Below, piece by piece: positions 1-7,023 of a stretch of 19,220 nucleotides of DNA. A program made the position numbers and the translations under genes. The DNA is from Anaerolineae bacterium (GTDB taxonomy: Bacteria; Chloroflexota; Anaerolineae; Promineifilales; Promineifilaceae), in NCBI GenBank assembly GCA_028277515.1, contig JANQGC010000353.1, forward strand, positions 1 to 19,220, in the 5' to 3' direction. Under the pieces are notes generated by a model. It did no database searches and had not been told where the DNA came from. It was given only the letters and a program-made list of their open reading frames with translations. The stretch's first letter is position 1; each line of letters starts with the position of its first letter.

Positions 1-105
1 TTGGTCATCCTTAATGCGATGGTTCGCGATGGAAATTCGTGGCAAGATAGACCTGTTTTTTCTTGATTGGACCATTTTTATTCACACAGTTGCTCCGAAG
101 CGAAG

Positions 106-130
106 CGAGGAATCTAACTAAGATGCCTCG
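106..130. repeat. Imperfect inverted repeat (10-bp arms)
   Basis: CGAGGAATCT at 106-115 pairs with AGATGCCTCG at 121-130 around a 5-base loop, with one mismatch. The preceding cgaagcgaag also resembles intergenic repeats found in Anaerolineae genomes (from memory). It abuts the modular hairpin element at 148 and may belong to the same repeat-rich spacer. Function unknown. Confidence 0.45.
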
Positions 131-147
131 GTTCCTGCTGATGACAT

Positions 148-236
148 TGTAGCGCGAGCTTTCCAGCTTGCCGGCTTGCGTCTGTAACGCAAAAAGCCTT
201 TTTTGCGCTTGAACAAATTAGGCAATTTGTTCTACA
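148..236. repeat. Modular three-hairpin dispersed repeat, TGTAG...CTACA ends
   Basis: The element starts TGTAG and ends CTACA, so its ends are inverted repeats. Inside are three stem-loops in a row: gcgagc/gcttgc around tttcca; CGCAAAAA/TTTTTGCG around gcct; and GAACAAATT/AATTTGTTC around aggc. The segment 181-237 recurs at 13901-13967 with the same hairpins and one 10-base insertion. The first hairpin resembles the tandem repeats at 12272-12474. No open frame lies inside. It could be a small non-autonomous mobile element, a REP-like sequence or an RNA structure. Confidence 0.75.
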
Positions 237-486
237 GCACCGCAACGTGCCGGCGAATTTTGTGAGATGTCATTTGCTCATAGAAAATCGCTCGTGATGT
301 GATAGTTCTCGAAATGACGATTTTAAATTTTTGTTTCTTAGCAAGTACGTTCAGGTCTCCAAAAGTGTGCGTCACAATAAATCCGATTTCTAAACATTGA
401 AAACAACCCCTACTTTATGCCATCAAATAACCACCTCCCTTATAACCGAATGCCAGGGCCGGCATCTCTACCGGCACGACAGATGC

Positions 487-1329
487 TTACAACGTGCCGT
501 AATTTTGCTGGGTGCGGACGGAGACATGCCAGGGGATTAACAAATCTTCCAACCATTGGATCACGTAATATAAAAGCAGCCCCTGAACAGTCAGCGCAAT
601 GATGACGCCAAACATCAATGCCGTTTGCAGATTGGAGTTGGTGACCAGCAGCAAATAGCCCAGCCCCTGGTCGGCGCCCACAAACTCACCCACCACAGCG
701 CCTACCACAGCTAAGGTGGCGGCCACCTTGAGGCCGCTGAACAGATAAGGCAGGCTGGTGGGCAGCCGGAAATTCATGAAGGATTGTCGTGCCGAAGCGC
801 CCATGGATTTGGCCAGATCGAGCATCTCCGGTGAGACGGAGCGCAGCCCGACGGCCGTATTAATGATGATCGGGAAGAAGGAAATGAGAAAAGCTACCAG
901 TACTTTGGGCAGCGGCCCGACCCCAAACCAGACCAGGAATAAGGGAGCGATGGCAATCTTGGGTACGGTCTGGAAAAACAATAGAATGGGCGTGATAAAC
1001 TGGTCAAATGTTTTGGAGGCGGTGATGAATATGGCCAGGGGCACGGCGACGATGATCGCCAAAATATAGCCAAACAACATCTCATAGGCCGTAATCCAAC
1101 TGTGTTCTAAAATACGGCCGAAATTGGCCGCAGTTTCCGTGATGATCTCCGAAGGGGGCGGCAATAAATAGGAGGGAATCTCTTGAATACGCGTGAACGC
1201 CTCCCAAAACAAAAAAAACAGCAACAGCGCCAGGATGGGCAGCACCTTGGTGCGCCACATCTCGCGCTTCATTTGTTTTTTATTGGCGGCTATCAATTCT
1301 CGTTTAATGAGCGCATCATCTGCCATCAT
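487..1329 (-). CDS. ABC transporter permease, SsuC/TauC (NitT/TauT) type
   Basis: This 280-residue inner-membrane protein has the layout of BPD_transp_1 permeases of the sulfonate/nitrate/taurine group. A hydrophobic helix at about 29-45 is followed by the family-typical IPSYLLPPPSEI (51-62), then four or five further helices. The EAA loop that docks the ATPase is seen at about 171-192 (DLAKSMGAS ... FRLPTSLP). It starts 9 bases after the stop of the upstream enolase-like gene, with GGAAGA as Shine-Dalgarno; the second ATG (1326) is equally possible. It is the last gene of the operon. No ATPase or substrate-binding protein is encoded in this window, so partners must lie elsewhere. The substrate is unknown, presumably an organic anion related to the upstream enzymes. 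Confidence 0.9.
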   Translation of the reverse strand: MMADDALIKRELIAANKKQMKREMWRTKVLPILALLLFFLFWEAFTRIQEIPSYLLPPPSEIITETAANFGRILEHSWITAYEMLFGYILAIIVAVPLAIFITASKTFDQFITPILLFFQTVPKIAIAPLFLVWFGVGPLPKVLVAFLISFFPIIINTAVGLRSVSPEMLDLAKSMGASARQSFMNFRLPTSLPYLFSGLKVAATLAVVGAVVGEFVGADQGLGYLLLVTNSNLQTALMFGVIIALTVQGLLLYYVIQWLEDLLIPWHVSVRTQQNYGTL

Positions 1330-1338
1330 AAATCTTCC

Positions 1339-2784
1339 TTATTTCATAGATGCAAAACTCCAGGCGGAGCGAGGAGTAAACTGAGTGGGGTCTAAATCAA
1401 ATCCATAGCCGAAAGGGGCATCCACGACGCTGCCAATCGCCATTTTTCCATCGACGATGGCCGGCGTCGGATAATCATGTTTCTGCTCATAGAGGTCCCC
1501 ATGCGCTTGCAAAACCTGCTGCTGCACATCCGGGGGCAGCATGCTCAAACCCTGAAAGTAATGATGTCCGTTGCGTTCCACATGCTCAATGCCCAGGGTG
1601 GCCATGAGCGCCAGGTCTTGCAGCAAGGCCACGGGACCGATGTTGGTCAGGTCTTCGCCGCTGAGTACCAGCACTTGATCGGGGTCCCGGCCGGCCAAAA
1701 AATTGAGATAGCAGGCGTTGGCCAGACCCTTGATCACCCCCTTACAGTTCTTATGGCTGGTCCCTACATATCCACAAGATAAAGCGCGGCGCAGGGAGGT
1801 GAGGTCGGCGTCTGACTCGTCAATAATTGTCGGTGGGCCATCATCCCAGGTCTGCATGGCCCGCGCCGTTTCCCCGTTCAAGGCCACGCTACGGTGCAAG
1901 GGCTGCTCCACAAAAAGCAGATGGTCCATGAACGGTTTGAGGGCATCATCGGCGCAGATGGCCCCCCATAATTGGCGAAAGCCGGCTAACTCATGGTATT
2001 GCTCGTTGCCGTCCAGTGTGAATTGAAAATCGTTCAACCCGGCTTCCTGGACGATCTGGGCAATGGCCTTCAGGCGAGCCAGATCTTGGGGCACATCTCC
2101 TCCAATTTTTATTTTGAGATAGTTGACGCCATAGTGGATTAAAACAGATTGCAGCGACTGCGGCAGCCCATCTTCCAGCCGTTCGGCCGCTGGAATCTCA
2201 GCATCGGTCAGGGGGTCGGCCAGGCCAATCGTGTGCCGCACAGCAATCGTGCGCAGCGCCCGTTCCGGCAGGAGATCGGCCGGTGTTTTTCCGGCCAGTT
2301 CGGGGTGAATCTCCGACAGGACAATACCCAGGGAATTATCACGAACAACCGCTTCAAACGTCTGGCCGCTCGCCCGGCAAAAAGCATCAATGATCGCCCG
2401 TTCCGTGAGACTGACTCCGAAATTCCACAATAAGGGCGGGTATCCTCGCCCCTCAGCCCATGCTTTCTGCCGGTTGTAGATGTGCAACCACAATTGGAAC
2501 ACATCCGGCTGGGGTGTGGCCGTTTGCGCCCAGTGAGCGGCCTGCTCAATGACAATGAGCATCTCCTCAATATCATCGGCGTAGTTGGAAGCCGGGTCTT
2601 TCGTGAACCATTTGGGAACCAACGAATCTGCGGCCAGGCCTACGCTTTCCTGGCCATCAATGCGGCAGACCGCGCGCAAAAAACAGTGCGGCATGGCCGT
2701 CATCGTGGCGATGCCGTACTTAAAGGGTATGCGCGTACGCACGTTAAACAGATGAATCGTGACCTGGATGACTTCTATTGACAT
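1339..2784 (-). CDS. Enolase-superfamily protein, muconate-lactonizing-like, long form
   Basis: This 481-residue protein carries the TIM-barrel signatures of the mandelate racemase/muconate lactonizing enzyme branch. KIK (224-226) is the K-x-K catalytic pair, D258 (in LDGNEQ), E293 (FVEQP) and D322 or E323 (IIDESDAD) are the metal ligands, and K345 (SHKNCKG) is the opposite-face base. The family makes an enolate from a carboxylate alpha-proton, leading to racemization, dehydration or cycloisomerization. It is longer than the usual 350-400 residues, with extra sequence around 60-200 and a C-terminal tail past 430. It lies 29 bases after the neighbouring enolase-like gene in the same operon. 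The specific reaction cannot be named. Confidence 0.85.
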   Translation of the reverse strand: MSIEVIQVTIHLFNVRTRIPFKYGIATMTAMPHCFLRAVCRIDGQESVGLAADSLVPKWFTKDPASNYADDIEEMLIVIEQAAHWAQTATPQPDVFQLWLHIYNRQKAWAEGRGYPPLLWNFGVSLTERAIIDAFCRASGQTFEAVVRDNSLGIVLSEIHPELAGKTPADLLPERALRTIAVRHTIGLADPLTDAEIPAAERLEDGLPQSLQSVLIHYGVNYLKIKIGGDVPQDLARLKAIAQIVQEAGLNDFQFTLDGNEQYHELAGFRQLWGAICADDALKPFMDHLLFVEQPLHRSVALNGETARAMQTWDDGPPTIIDESDADLTSLRRALSCGYVGTSHKNCKGVIKGLANACYLNFLAGRDPDQVLVLSGEDLTNIGPVALLQDLALMATLGIEHVERNGHHYFQGLSMLPPDVQQQVLQAHGDLYEQKHDYPTPAIVDGKMAIGSVVDAPFGYGFDLDPTQFTPRSAWSFASMK

Positions 2785-2813
2785 AAGGGTTCCTGTCTTT
2801 TTCGCCCCATTTC

Positions 2814-3950
2814 CTACAACTGCCCAACAACGCGCATCACGTCATGCAGGTTATCCGGCAGGGAAACACCAAGGCCATCTCCGCTCGGAACTTGCATCAC
2901 ATCGGCCGCCAGCAGCAAATCCTCCTCAATTAACATATCCGCCAGGTACTGCGGGCCATTTAAGGCAGCCGGTTTATCAATGCCTGCATAAGAAAACAGA
3001 TGTAGGGAAGCCACCATGGACAGGTCAGGGTCGGTTAAGCCCGAACCCAACAAACGCAATCCCGCTTCCTGGGCGGCGTTGACGATCTGTCCCGACGAAT
3101 ACAAGCCACCGGAGCGCGCCGTCTTTAAAGTCAGGCCGTCGACCATATCCAGGGCGATAAATTCTTTGGTTTCATGAATGGAGACAATGCCTTCATCCAT
3201 GAAGATAGGCAGGGCGCCTTGCTTCTTTAAATTTTGGTAGCCGCGGATCTGACTGGGGAGCAGGGGGGACTCGATGACGGCCACCCCGGCGTCGGCCAGT
3301 TTGGGCAACAAATCCAGCGCTGTCTCCTCATCAAAACCGGTGTTCGCGTCAGCCCACAGGAAGCCCTGCGGCGCGAAGTCGCGGATCATTTGCGTGATCT
3401 GCAGATCATATTGCGGGGTCTGCGGATAGCCCACTTTATAATTGAAGTTGCGATAGCCGCGCTCGCGCCCTTCTTGCAGTTGGGCTTCGATGTTTTCTAT
3501 GAGTGGTGAAGCGACCGTCCAGCTCAAGGTCAGTTCGTCCCGCTTGCCGCCACCCAGCAGATCGGCCGCCGCCTGGCCGCGCTGCTTGCCGGCCAGATCG
3601 AAACAGGCCAGGTCAACGGCCGCCTTGCACAAAGGCTGCCCGGTCGTAAATCCGGGCTTAATCGCTGTATTCATGGCCGTGTGCACCGATCCGAAATCGG
3701 CCGGATCAAGGCCCAACAACACCGGGGCCAGGTAATGTTCCAGGGTGGTCAGAACCGATTCCATTGTTTCATATGTCCAACTGGGCACAGGAACAGCTTG
3801 CCCCCAGCCCTGGACGCCTTCCTCATCCGTCAGGCACACAAAAACTGTTGGCCGCCGGATGACACCATCGGCATCAGGCTTAAAAAACTTAAATTCGCCG
3901 CTGAAATGATAAGCGTAGGAACCAATCTCGATCTTGCTAATAACACTCAT
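2814..3950 (-). CDS. Mandelate racemase/muconate lactonizing enzyme family protein
   Basis: This 378-residue protein has normal length for the family. The capping domain is N-terminal (to about 125). The barrel shows N-Y-K172, D201 (WADANTGF), E227 (VIESPL), D252 or E253 (MDEG) and K276 (LKTARSGG), the expected order of base, three metal ligands and second base. The first lysine of the usual K-x-K is Asn170 here. It is only distantly similar to the downstream 481-residue enolase, so the two probably act on different steps. The start lies 22 bases after the stop of the methyltransferase-like gene, indicating cotranscription. Substrate unknown; an epimerase or acid-sugar dehydratase role is possible. 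Confidence 0.87.
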   Translation of the reverse strand: MSVISKIEIGSYAYHFSGEFKFFKPDADGVIRRPTVFVCLTDEEGVQGWGQAVPVPSWTYETMESVLTTLEHYLAPVLLGLDPADFGSVHTAMNTAIKPGFTTGQPLCKAAVDLACFDLAGKQRGQAAADLLGGGKRDELTLSWTVASPLIENIEAQLQEGRERGYRNFNYKVGYPQTPQYDLQITQMIRDFAPQGFLWADANTGFDEETALDLLPKLADAGVAVIESPLLPSQIRGYQNLKKQGALPIFMDEGIVSIHETKEFIALDMVDGLTLKTARSGGLYSSGQIVNAAQEAGLRLLGSGLTDPDLSMVASLHLFSYAGIDKPAALNGPQYLADMLIEEDLLLAADVMQVPSGDGLGVSLPDNLHDVMRVVGQL

Positions 3951-3972
3951 GGATCTTCTAACCTGTTTTCCT

Positions 3973-5100
3973 TTATGATGTCGGGCGTCTGCGCGGCCGC
4001 TTCAGTTTGGCTGGGCCGGCAGCGGCGGCCAGGCGACGTTTGGCGGCGGCGCTTTTCTTACCGATAATGTCCGGTTTGGTGGCGCGCACGTCGGCCGAGT
4101 CGCCCCAATCCCTGGCTGCCCGGACCATAGCCGCGATGTTGGCCGGCGGCGCGTGCTGGGGCAGGGAACAGCCGGGGGTAAGAATATCTACTCCATTGGC
4201 CAGGCACTCAATAGAAGCCTGGTACACTTCATCCGCCGTGCCATTAAGCAAGAACTCCACTGTCGGCACGTAGCCGATGATCGTCACCTGGCCTTTGAGC
4301 TCCTTATAAACCACCTCAGGGTCGGCTCCCTCGTCGAAGTTGTAAGCTGTTGTCCCGGTACTGGCCAGGTAAGGAACATGGCCGGTCGATTTGCCGCAGA
4401 TATGCATGATGGTGGGGGCGGTGACATGACTGCATAACTCCTTATGATAAGGAGCGATGAAATCGCGATAAATATCGGGCGCGATCAAATCCCCGGAGCA
4501 GGTGGCCTCACCGATGAGAATGGCGTCCGCGCCCGCCTCAGCCTGGGCATTAGCATAGGCGATGGCCAGAGGGGTCAGCTTGCCCATAATCTCATGGACG
4601 TAATCGGGTTGGTTGATGATCCAGGGGAAAAAGTTGTCGAAACCGTACAGCTTGGAGGCCAGGGCGAAGGGACCGACGATGGAGGAGACAATGGCCACTT
4701 CATCTTTGTAGCGATCGTGCAAACGGCCGATCGCCTCCAGGACAGTGGGAACCCGGTTCAATGCAAAAAAGTTATTGGGCACTTCCAAATCATCGGGGTG
4801 GTTGAAGATATGGCCGACCTCCGTTGGCAGCGTATCGTAAGTGCCAAAATCAATGGTCGCCCCAAAGGTCTCCACCTCAACGGTCATGCCAAAGGGCAGT
4901 TTGATACATTCCAACTCGCCCACTTCCCATACCGCAGCCGCACAGTCGGCCAGAAGTTGCGGGTCCGTATGCGCTTCCGGCCAGCCAACGCCAACCGCCT
5001 CCATCATAGGCACGGTCACCGCCGTCACCACAGCGCCCACCGGGGGCCGGTCGACAGGCCGGCGGTTTAAGGCGTTCATGAATCGTTCCTTGTTGTTCAT
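3973..5100 (-). CDS. UroD/MtaA-family methyltransferase-like protein
   Basis: The N-terminus (NNKERFMNALNRRPVDRPP) is typical of the uroporphyrinogen decarboxylase superfamily. The pattern HICGK plus a later TPGCSLP gives the His-x-Cys...Cys zinc site (H233, C235, C311) of MtaA/CmuA/MtbA corrinoid:thiol methyltransferases, which true heme-pathway UroD lacks. It probably moves a methyl group between a corrinoid and a thiol or other acceptor. The last ~37 residues are an unusual Ala/Lys/Arg-rich tail. I prefer the ATG at 5100, because the frame-extending ATG at 5121 lies inside the GntR palindrome and has no Shine-Dalgarno, while AGAAG precedes 5100. No corrinoid protein is encoded nearby. Confidence 0.82.
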   Translation of the reverse strand: MNNKERFMNALNRRPVDRPPVGAVVTAVTVPMMEAVGVGWPEAHTDPQLLADCAAAVWEVGELECIKLPFGMTVEVETFGATIDFGTYDTLPTEVGHIFNHPDDLEVPNNFFALNRVPTVLEAIGRLHDRYKDEVAIVSSIVGPFALASKLYGFDNFFPWIINQPDYVHEIMGKLTPLAIAYANAQAEAGADAILIGEATCSGDLIAPDIYRDFIAPYHKELCSHVTAPTIMHICGKSTGHVPYLASTGTTAYNFDEGADPEVVYKELKGQVTIIGYVPTVEFLLNGTADEVYQASIECLANGVDILTPGCSLPQHAPPANIAAMVRAARDWGDSADVRATKPDIIGKKSAAAKRRLAAAAGPAKLKRPRRRPTS

Positions 5101-5119
5101 ACCATCACTTCTCAACTTC

Positions 5120-5139
5120 ATATATCATATATGGTATAT
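5120..5139. promoter_or_regulatory. Candidate GntR operator ahead of the catabolic operon
   Basis: ATATATCATATATGGTATAT is a 20-bp palindrome with one mismatched pair. Its core TATATCATATATG is identical to the core of the perfect palindrome in front of the GntR gene (5981-6004). It sits 20-39 bases upstream of the preferred start at 5100 and contains a TATGAT -10-like sequence on the minus strand. The matching -35 is poor. Binding here by the GntR protein would block transcription of the four-gene operon. Confidence 0.7.
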
Positions 5140-5261
5140 TGTTAAAAAAATCGACGTGAAGGTTCCGATATTTTCATTAACACCAGGCAAATGGCTTGTT
5201 CTTCCCAGAAACCGCATGTTGATCGCGAACGGCCGGTAGGTTTTTGCGATCCATCCGCCGG

Positions 5262-5951
5262 CTAAAGTGCTTCTCCCATCTCCGTCTCTGAAAAATAAGC
5301 CCGGAAGGCGTCATGAGCATTACGATTATGCTGCTTGGCCAGTTCAGCCAACGCCGGGCCATCACGCAGCTCTAAGAGATGGATCATCTGCCGGTGATCT
5401 TCCTGGGAGAGAGACATGCGCGTCAGGACATATTCACGTAAGTAAAGGCTGCGCAGGCGGTCCCATCGTCCCAGGACGCGCCGGGTAAACTCATGAAGCA
5501 GGGGCATCCGCGCCAGTTCGGCGACGGACAAATGAAGTTGGGTATTCAAAGCAGCCCACTGATCCGGCTCTTCAGCCTCCACGGCGGCATCCATTTTGCG
5601 CACAATGGCCGCTAATTTCTTTAATTCCGCATCCGTAATGACTTGGGAGGTCGCTTTAAAAGCGACGCTTTCTAAAGTTTCCAGCAGGGTAAAGACTTCA
5701 GCGACATCATGCAGCGAGATATGGGAAACAATCGCCCCGGTATGCGGCCGAATATCGACCAATCCTTCCACCTCCAACCGCTGCAAGACGGTGCGGATGG
5801 GGATGGTGCTCACCCCCAATTCGCTGCGCAGGTTGTCGATGACCAGCTTGTCACCGGGACGCAGACGGCCGTCCATGATCGCCCCACGCAGGATCCCATA
5901 AACATACTCTTCTTTTGTCTGATACGGTTTGGCGGGAATGGTGTCGAACAT
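5262..5951 (-). CDS. GntR-family transcriptional regulator, FadR/FCD subfamily
   Basis: This 229-residue regulator has an N-terminal winged helix (about residues 10-75: ILRGAIMDGRLRPGDKL ... LGVSTIPIRTVLQRLE ... GLV), the canonical GntR pattern. An all-helical FCD effector domain follows (about 80-220), with the metal/ligand residues expected of the subfamily: LNTQLH, EDHRQM and NRNAH. FCD regulators typically bind carboxylates and are released from DNA by them. The ATG at 5951 is preferred over the TTG at 5972 because CCAGGAGAGGG lies just upstream of it. The gene has its own promoter overlapped by a perfect palindrome, and a sister palindrome precedes the downstream operon. It is therefore very likely the local, autoregulated repressor. 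Confidence 0.92.
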   Translation of the reverse strand: MFDTIPAKPYQTKEEYVYGILRGAIMDGRLRPGDKLVIDNLRSELGVSTIPIRTVLQRLEVEGLVDIRPHTGAIVSHISLHDVAEVFTLLETLESVAFKATSQVITDAELKKLAAIVRKMDAAVEAEEPDQWAALNTQLHLSVAELARMPLLHEFTRRVLGRWDRLRSLYLREYVLTRMSLSQEDHRQMIHLLELRDGPALAELAKQHNRNAHDAFRAYFSETEMGEAL

Positions 5952-5980
5952 ACCCTCTCCTGGGACAGTCAACCATTAAT

Positions 5981-6004
5981 GCGTATATCATATATGATAT
6001 ACGC
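5981..6004. promoter_or_regulatory. Perfect 24-bp palindromic operator (GntR autoregulation)
   Basis: The half-site GCGTATATCATA is followed directly by its exact reverse complement, with no spacer. It overlaps the -10 box and spacer of the GntR promoter, the classical position for repression. The only similar sequence I find in the window is at 5120-5139, upstream of the operon, so the two form a matched operator pair. Confidence 0.85.
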
Positions 6005-6015
6005 GTGGATGTCAA
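5987..6015 (-). promoter_or_regulatory. Sigma-70-type promoter of the GntR gene
   Basis: On the minus strand a perfect TTGACA (6015-6010) is followed by a 17-base spacer and TATGAT (5992-5987), one base from consensus. Expected transcription start is near 5980, giving a leader of about 30 bases before the ATG at 5951. The spacer and -10 lie inside the 5981-6004 palindrome. Confidence 0.85.
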
Positions 6016-6050
6016 GATTCAATTTTTATAAAAAGTGTAAGACCCTATGA

Positions 6051-6277
6051 TTGACGACCGTCAAAAAATTATCATCCATTGAAGATGAAATCCTTTGCCT
6101 TGCAGATCAGGTGGGGATCGATTGCCCAGCGGTGTGTTATACTAATACAGAAATTACCTACGGTCGCGGCTTTATGAAAAACATGGCTTTCTGTCCGTGC
6201 ATGAGGAAACATTCCCCTATCTACGCGGTTTACTTGGGTTCGGCGGTGCGACGACAATGGAACTCCCGATAGGTTAG
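6051..6277 (+). pseudogene. Frameshifted remnant of a GNAT acetyltransferase
   Basis: Frame 3 from about 6051 reads ...IDCPAVCYTNTEITYG, resembling the YTN...T strand region of GNAT enzymes. The sequence then shifts frame near 6160 to read SRLYEKHGFLSVHEE and ends LGFGGATTMELPIG at the TAG at 6275. LYEKHGF is the classic C-terminal beta-bulge motif of Gcn5-related acetyltransferases. The acetyl-CoA loop (R/Q-x-x-G-x-G/A) and the whole N-terminal half are missing, so this is a broken 3' fragment. Identification rests on motif recall only. Confidence 0.5.
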
Positions 6278-6389
6278 CAGATTATCCAATACACTGTGTA
6301 AGCTTGCTGAAAGCAGAGGCGGGCAATGTTCACAAAATGTTAGCAATATCTACTGTTGAACCAGGCTGGATTCAAGTAATATAAGGGGC
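6278..6389. other. Intergenic spacer, nothing recognised
   Basis: No gene, strong hairpin or clear promoter is seen between the GNAT remnant and the small membrane protein. A poor AT-rich stretch (taatataa) lies just before the ATG at 6390. Confidence 0.5.
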
Positions 6390-6635
6390 ATGGATCGCAA
6401 CTATCTCTTCCAATACTTGATCACCATCATCAAATTCATGGCGCGCTATGCGCTCTACGGTGCGGGCATTGCTCTCGTAGCCGTGGCTATCATCCTGCTC
6501 CTCTCCTACTTCAGCGATAGCAGCACCCTCGACAACGAGCGCATCATCGGGGCCATCAAGAATTACCTTTTCGTCGGCCTCACCTTTGGCGGGATCATCG
6601 GCCTGCTTTATGGGTTGCTGACTTATCGATCATGA
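6390..6635 (+). CDS. Small membrane protein with two transmembrane helices
   Basis: This 81-residue protein has two strongly hydrophobic segments, about residues 21-45 (ALYGAGIALVAVAIILLLSY) and 62-78 (FVGLTFGGIIGLLYGLL), separated by a polar loop (FSDSSTLDNERIIGAIKN). Glycine-rich helices suggest helix packing or oligomerization. AAGGGG lies only one base before the ATG, too close for a normal ribosome binding site, so the start or translation signal is uncertain. Family and role are not recognised. It stands alone with good codon composition compared with the AT-richer genes that follow. Confidence 0.6.
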   Translation: MDRNYLFQYLITIIKFMARYALYGAGIALVAVAIILLLSYFSDSSTLDNERIIGAIKNYLFVGLTFGGIIGLLYGLLTYRS

Positions 6636-6713
6636 TTTGAGAAGCAAGGATGGTATACTATTTAGAAAACGGTTTGCTCAGTTAATAGATGGTGAAGTGT
6701 GTGAGGAATCAAT

Positions 6714-6959
6714 ATGGAAATTCATGAACTCGTCATTGAGATGAAAATGCTTGAGCGACGGCTCACTCTATATGAAGAAAAATATGGTGTTTTAAGCGCA
6801 GATTTTTATCAGGCACTTATGGATGGACAACTTAATGATTTTGACGAGTTTGATGAGACTCGTTTAGATTTCAGCAAGTGGAAAGGAATCTATGAAACCT
6901 GGCAGCGTCGCAAAAAGAAATCGTATTCCTGCACCGGGGTTGAGCTTCAAAAGTCCTAA
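6714..6959 (+). CDS. Hypothetical small acidic protein, possible antitoxin-like
   Basis: This 81-residue, highly charged protein has a predicted helical N-terminus ([20 protein letters not shown]), then [11 protein letters not shown], an acidic run ([12 protein letters not shown]) and [17 protein letters not shown] precedes the ATG by 7 bases. I recall similar short proteins in cyanobacteria and Chloroflexota, often beside small toxin-like genes, but cannot name a family. The last ~15 residues ([12 protein letters not shown]) look unlike the rest and may follow a frameshift. A 40-codon frame overlaps the end and a DUF4926 fragment follows. Confidence 0.6.
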   Translation: MEIHELVIEMKMLERRLTLYEEKYGVLSADFYQALMDGQLNDFDEFDETRLDFSKWKGIYETWQRRKKKSYSCTGVELQKS

Positions 6960-7014
6960 TTTGCCTCAAATTATCAAAGAAGTGGAAGAATTAATCGAAT
7001 CACTAACCGGATGA
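6892..7014 (+). CDS. Overlapping 40-residue open frame, doubtful
   Basis: It reads [20 protein letters not shown]... and ends [11 protein letters not shown], with TGA at 7012, nine bases before the DUF4926 start. It overlaps the 3' end of the preceding gene by 68 bases in another frame. The protein-like ending suggests either a real small partner gene translated by coupling or the original C-terminal continuation of a frameshifted neighbour. No Shine-Dalgarno is evident. Confidence 0.3.
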   Translation: MKPGSVAKRNRIPAPGLSFKSPNLPQIIKEVEELIESLTG

Positions 7015-7023
7015 GGTGCTCGT

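Larger units (their letters stand above)
1..486. other. Non-coding region downstream of the catabolic operon
   Basis: No credible gene lies here. The short open frames have no family resemblance and no ribosome binding site. The stretch follows the end of the minus-strand operon (permease stop at 487) and holds two kinds of dispersed palindromic repeat, annotated separately: an imperfect inverted repeat at 106-130 and a three-hairpin element at 148-236. Positions 237-486 show no structure I can support; the only hairpin there is a 5-bp stem at 458-475 with no T-run. Confidence 0.7.

Noticed and set aside
458..475. GCCGG/CCGGC hairpin as the operon terminator
   Set aside because: The stem is only 5 bp and no T-run follows in the direction of transcription.
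1..1329. Complete ABC importer
   Set aside because: Only a permease is present; no Walker-A ATPase or binding protein is encoded in the window.
4444..5070. 208-codon open frame on the plus strand opposite the methyltransferase-like gene
   Set aside because: The minus-strand protein has clear family motifs; the plus frame has none and no ribosome binding site, and long antisense frames are common in GC-rich genes.
5101..5121. Upstream ATG start of the methyltransferase-like gene
   Set aside because: It lies in the operator palindrome without a Shine-Dalgarno, and the family start NNKERF fits the ATG at 5100.
5952..5972. TTG start extending the GntR protein by seven residues
   Set aside because: The ATG at 5951 has a strong AGGAG upstream; the TTG has none.
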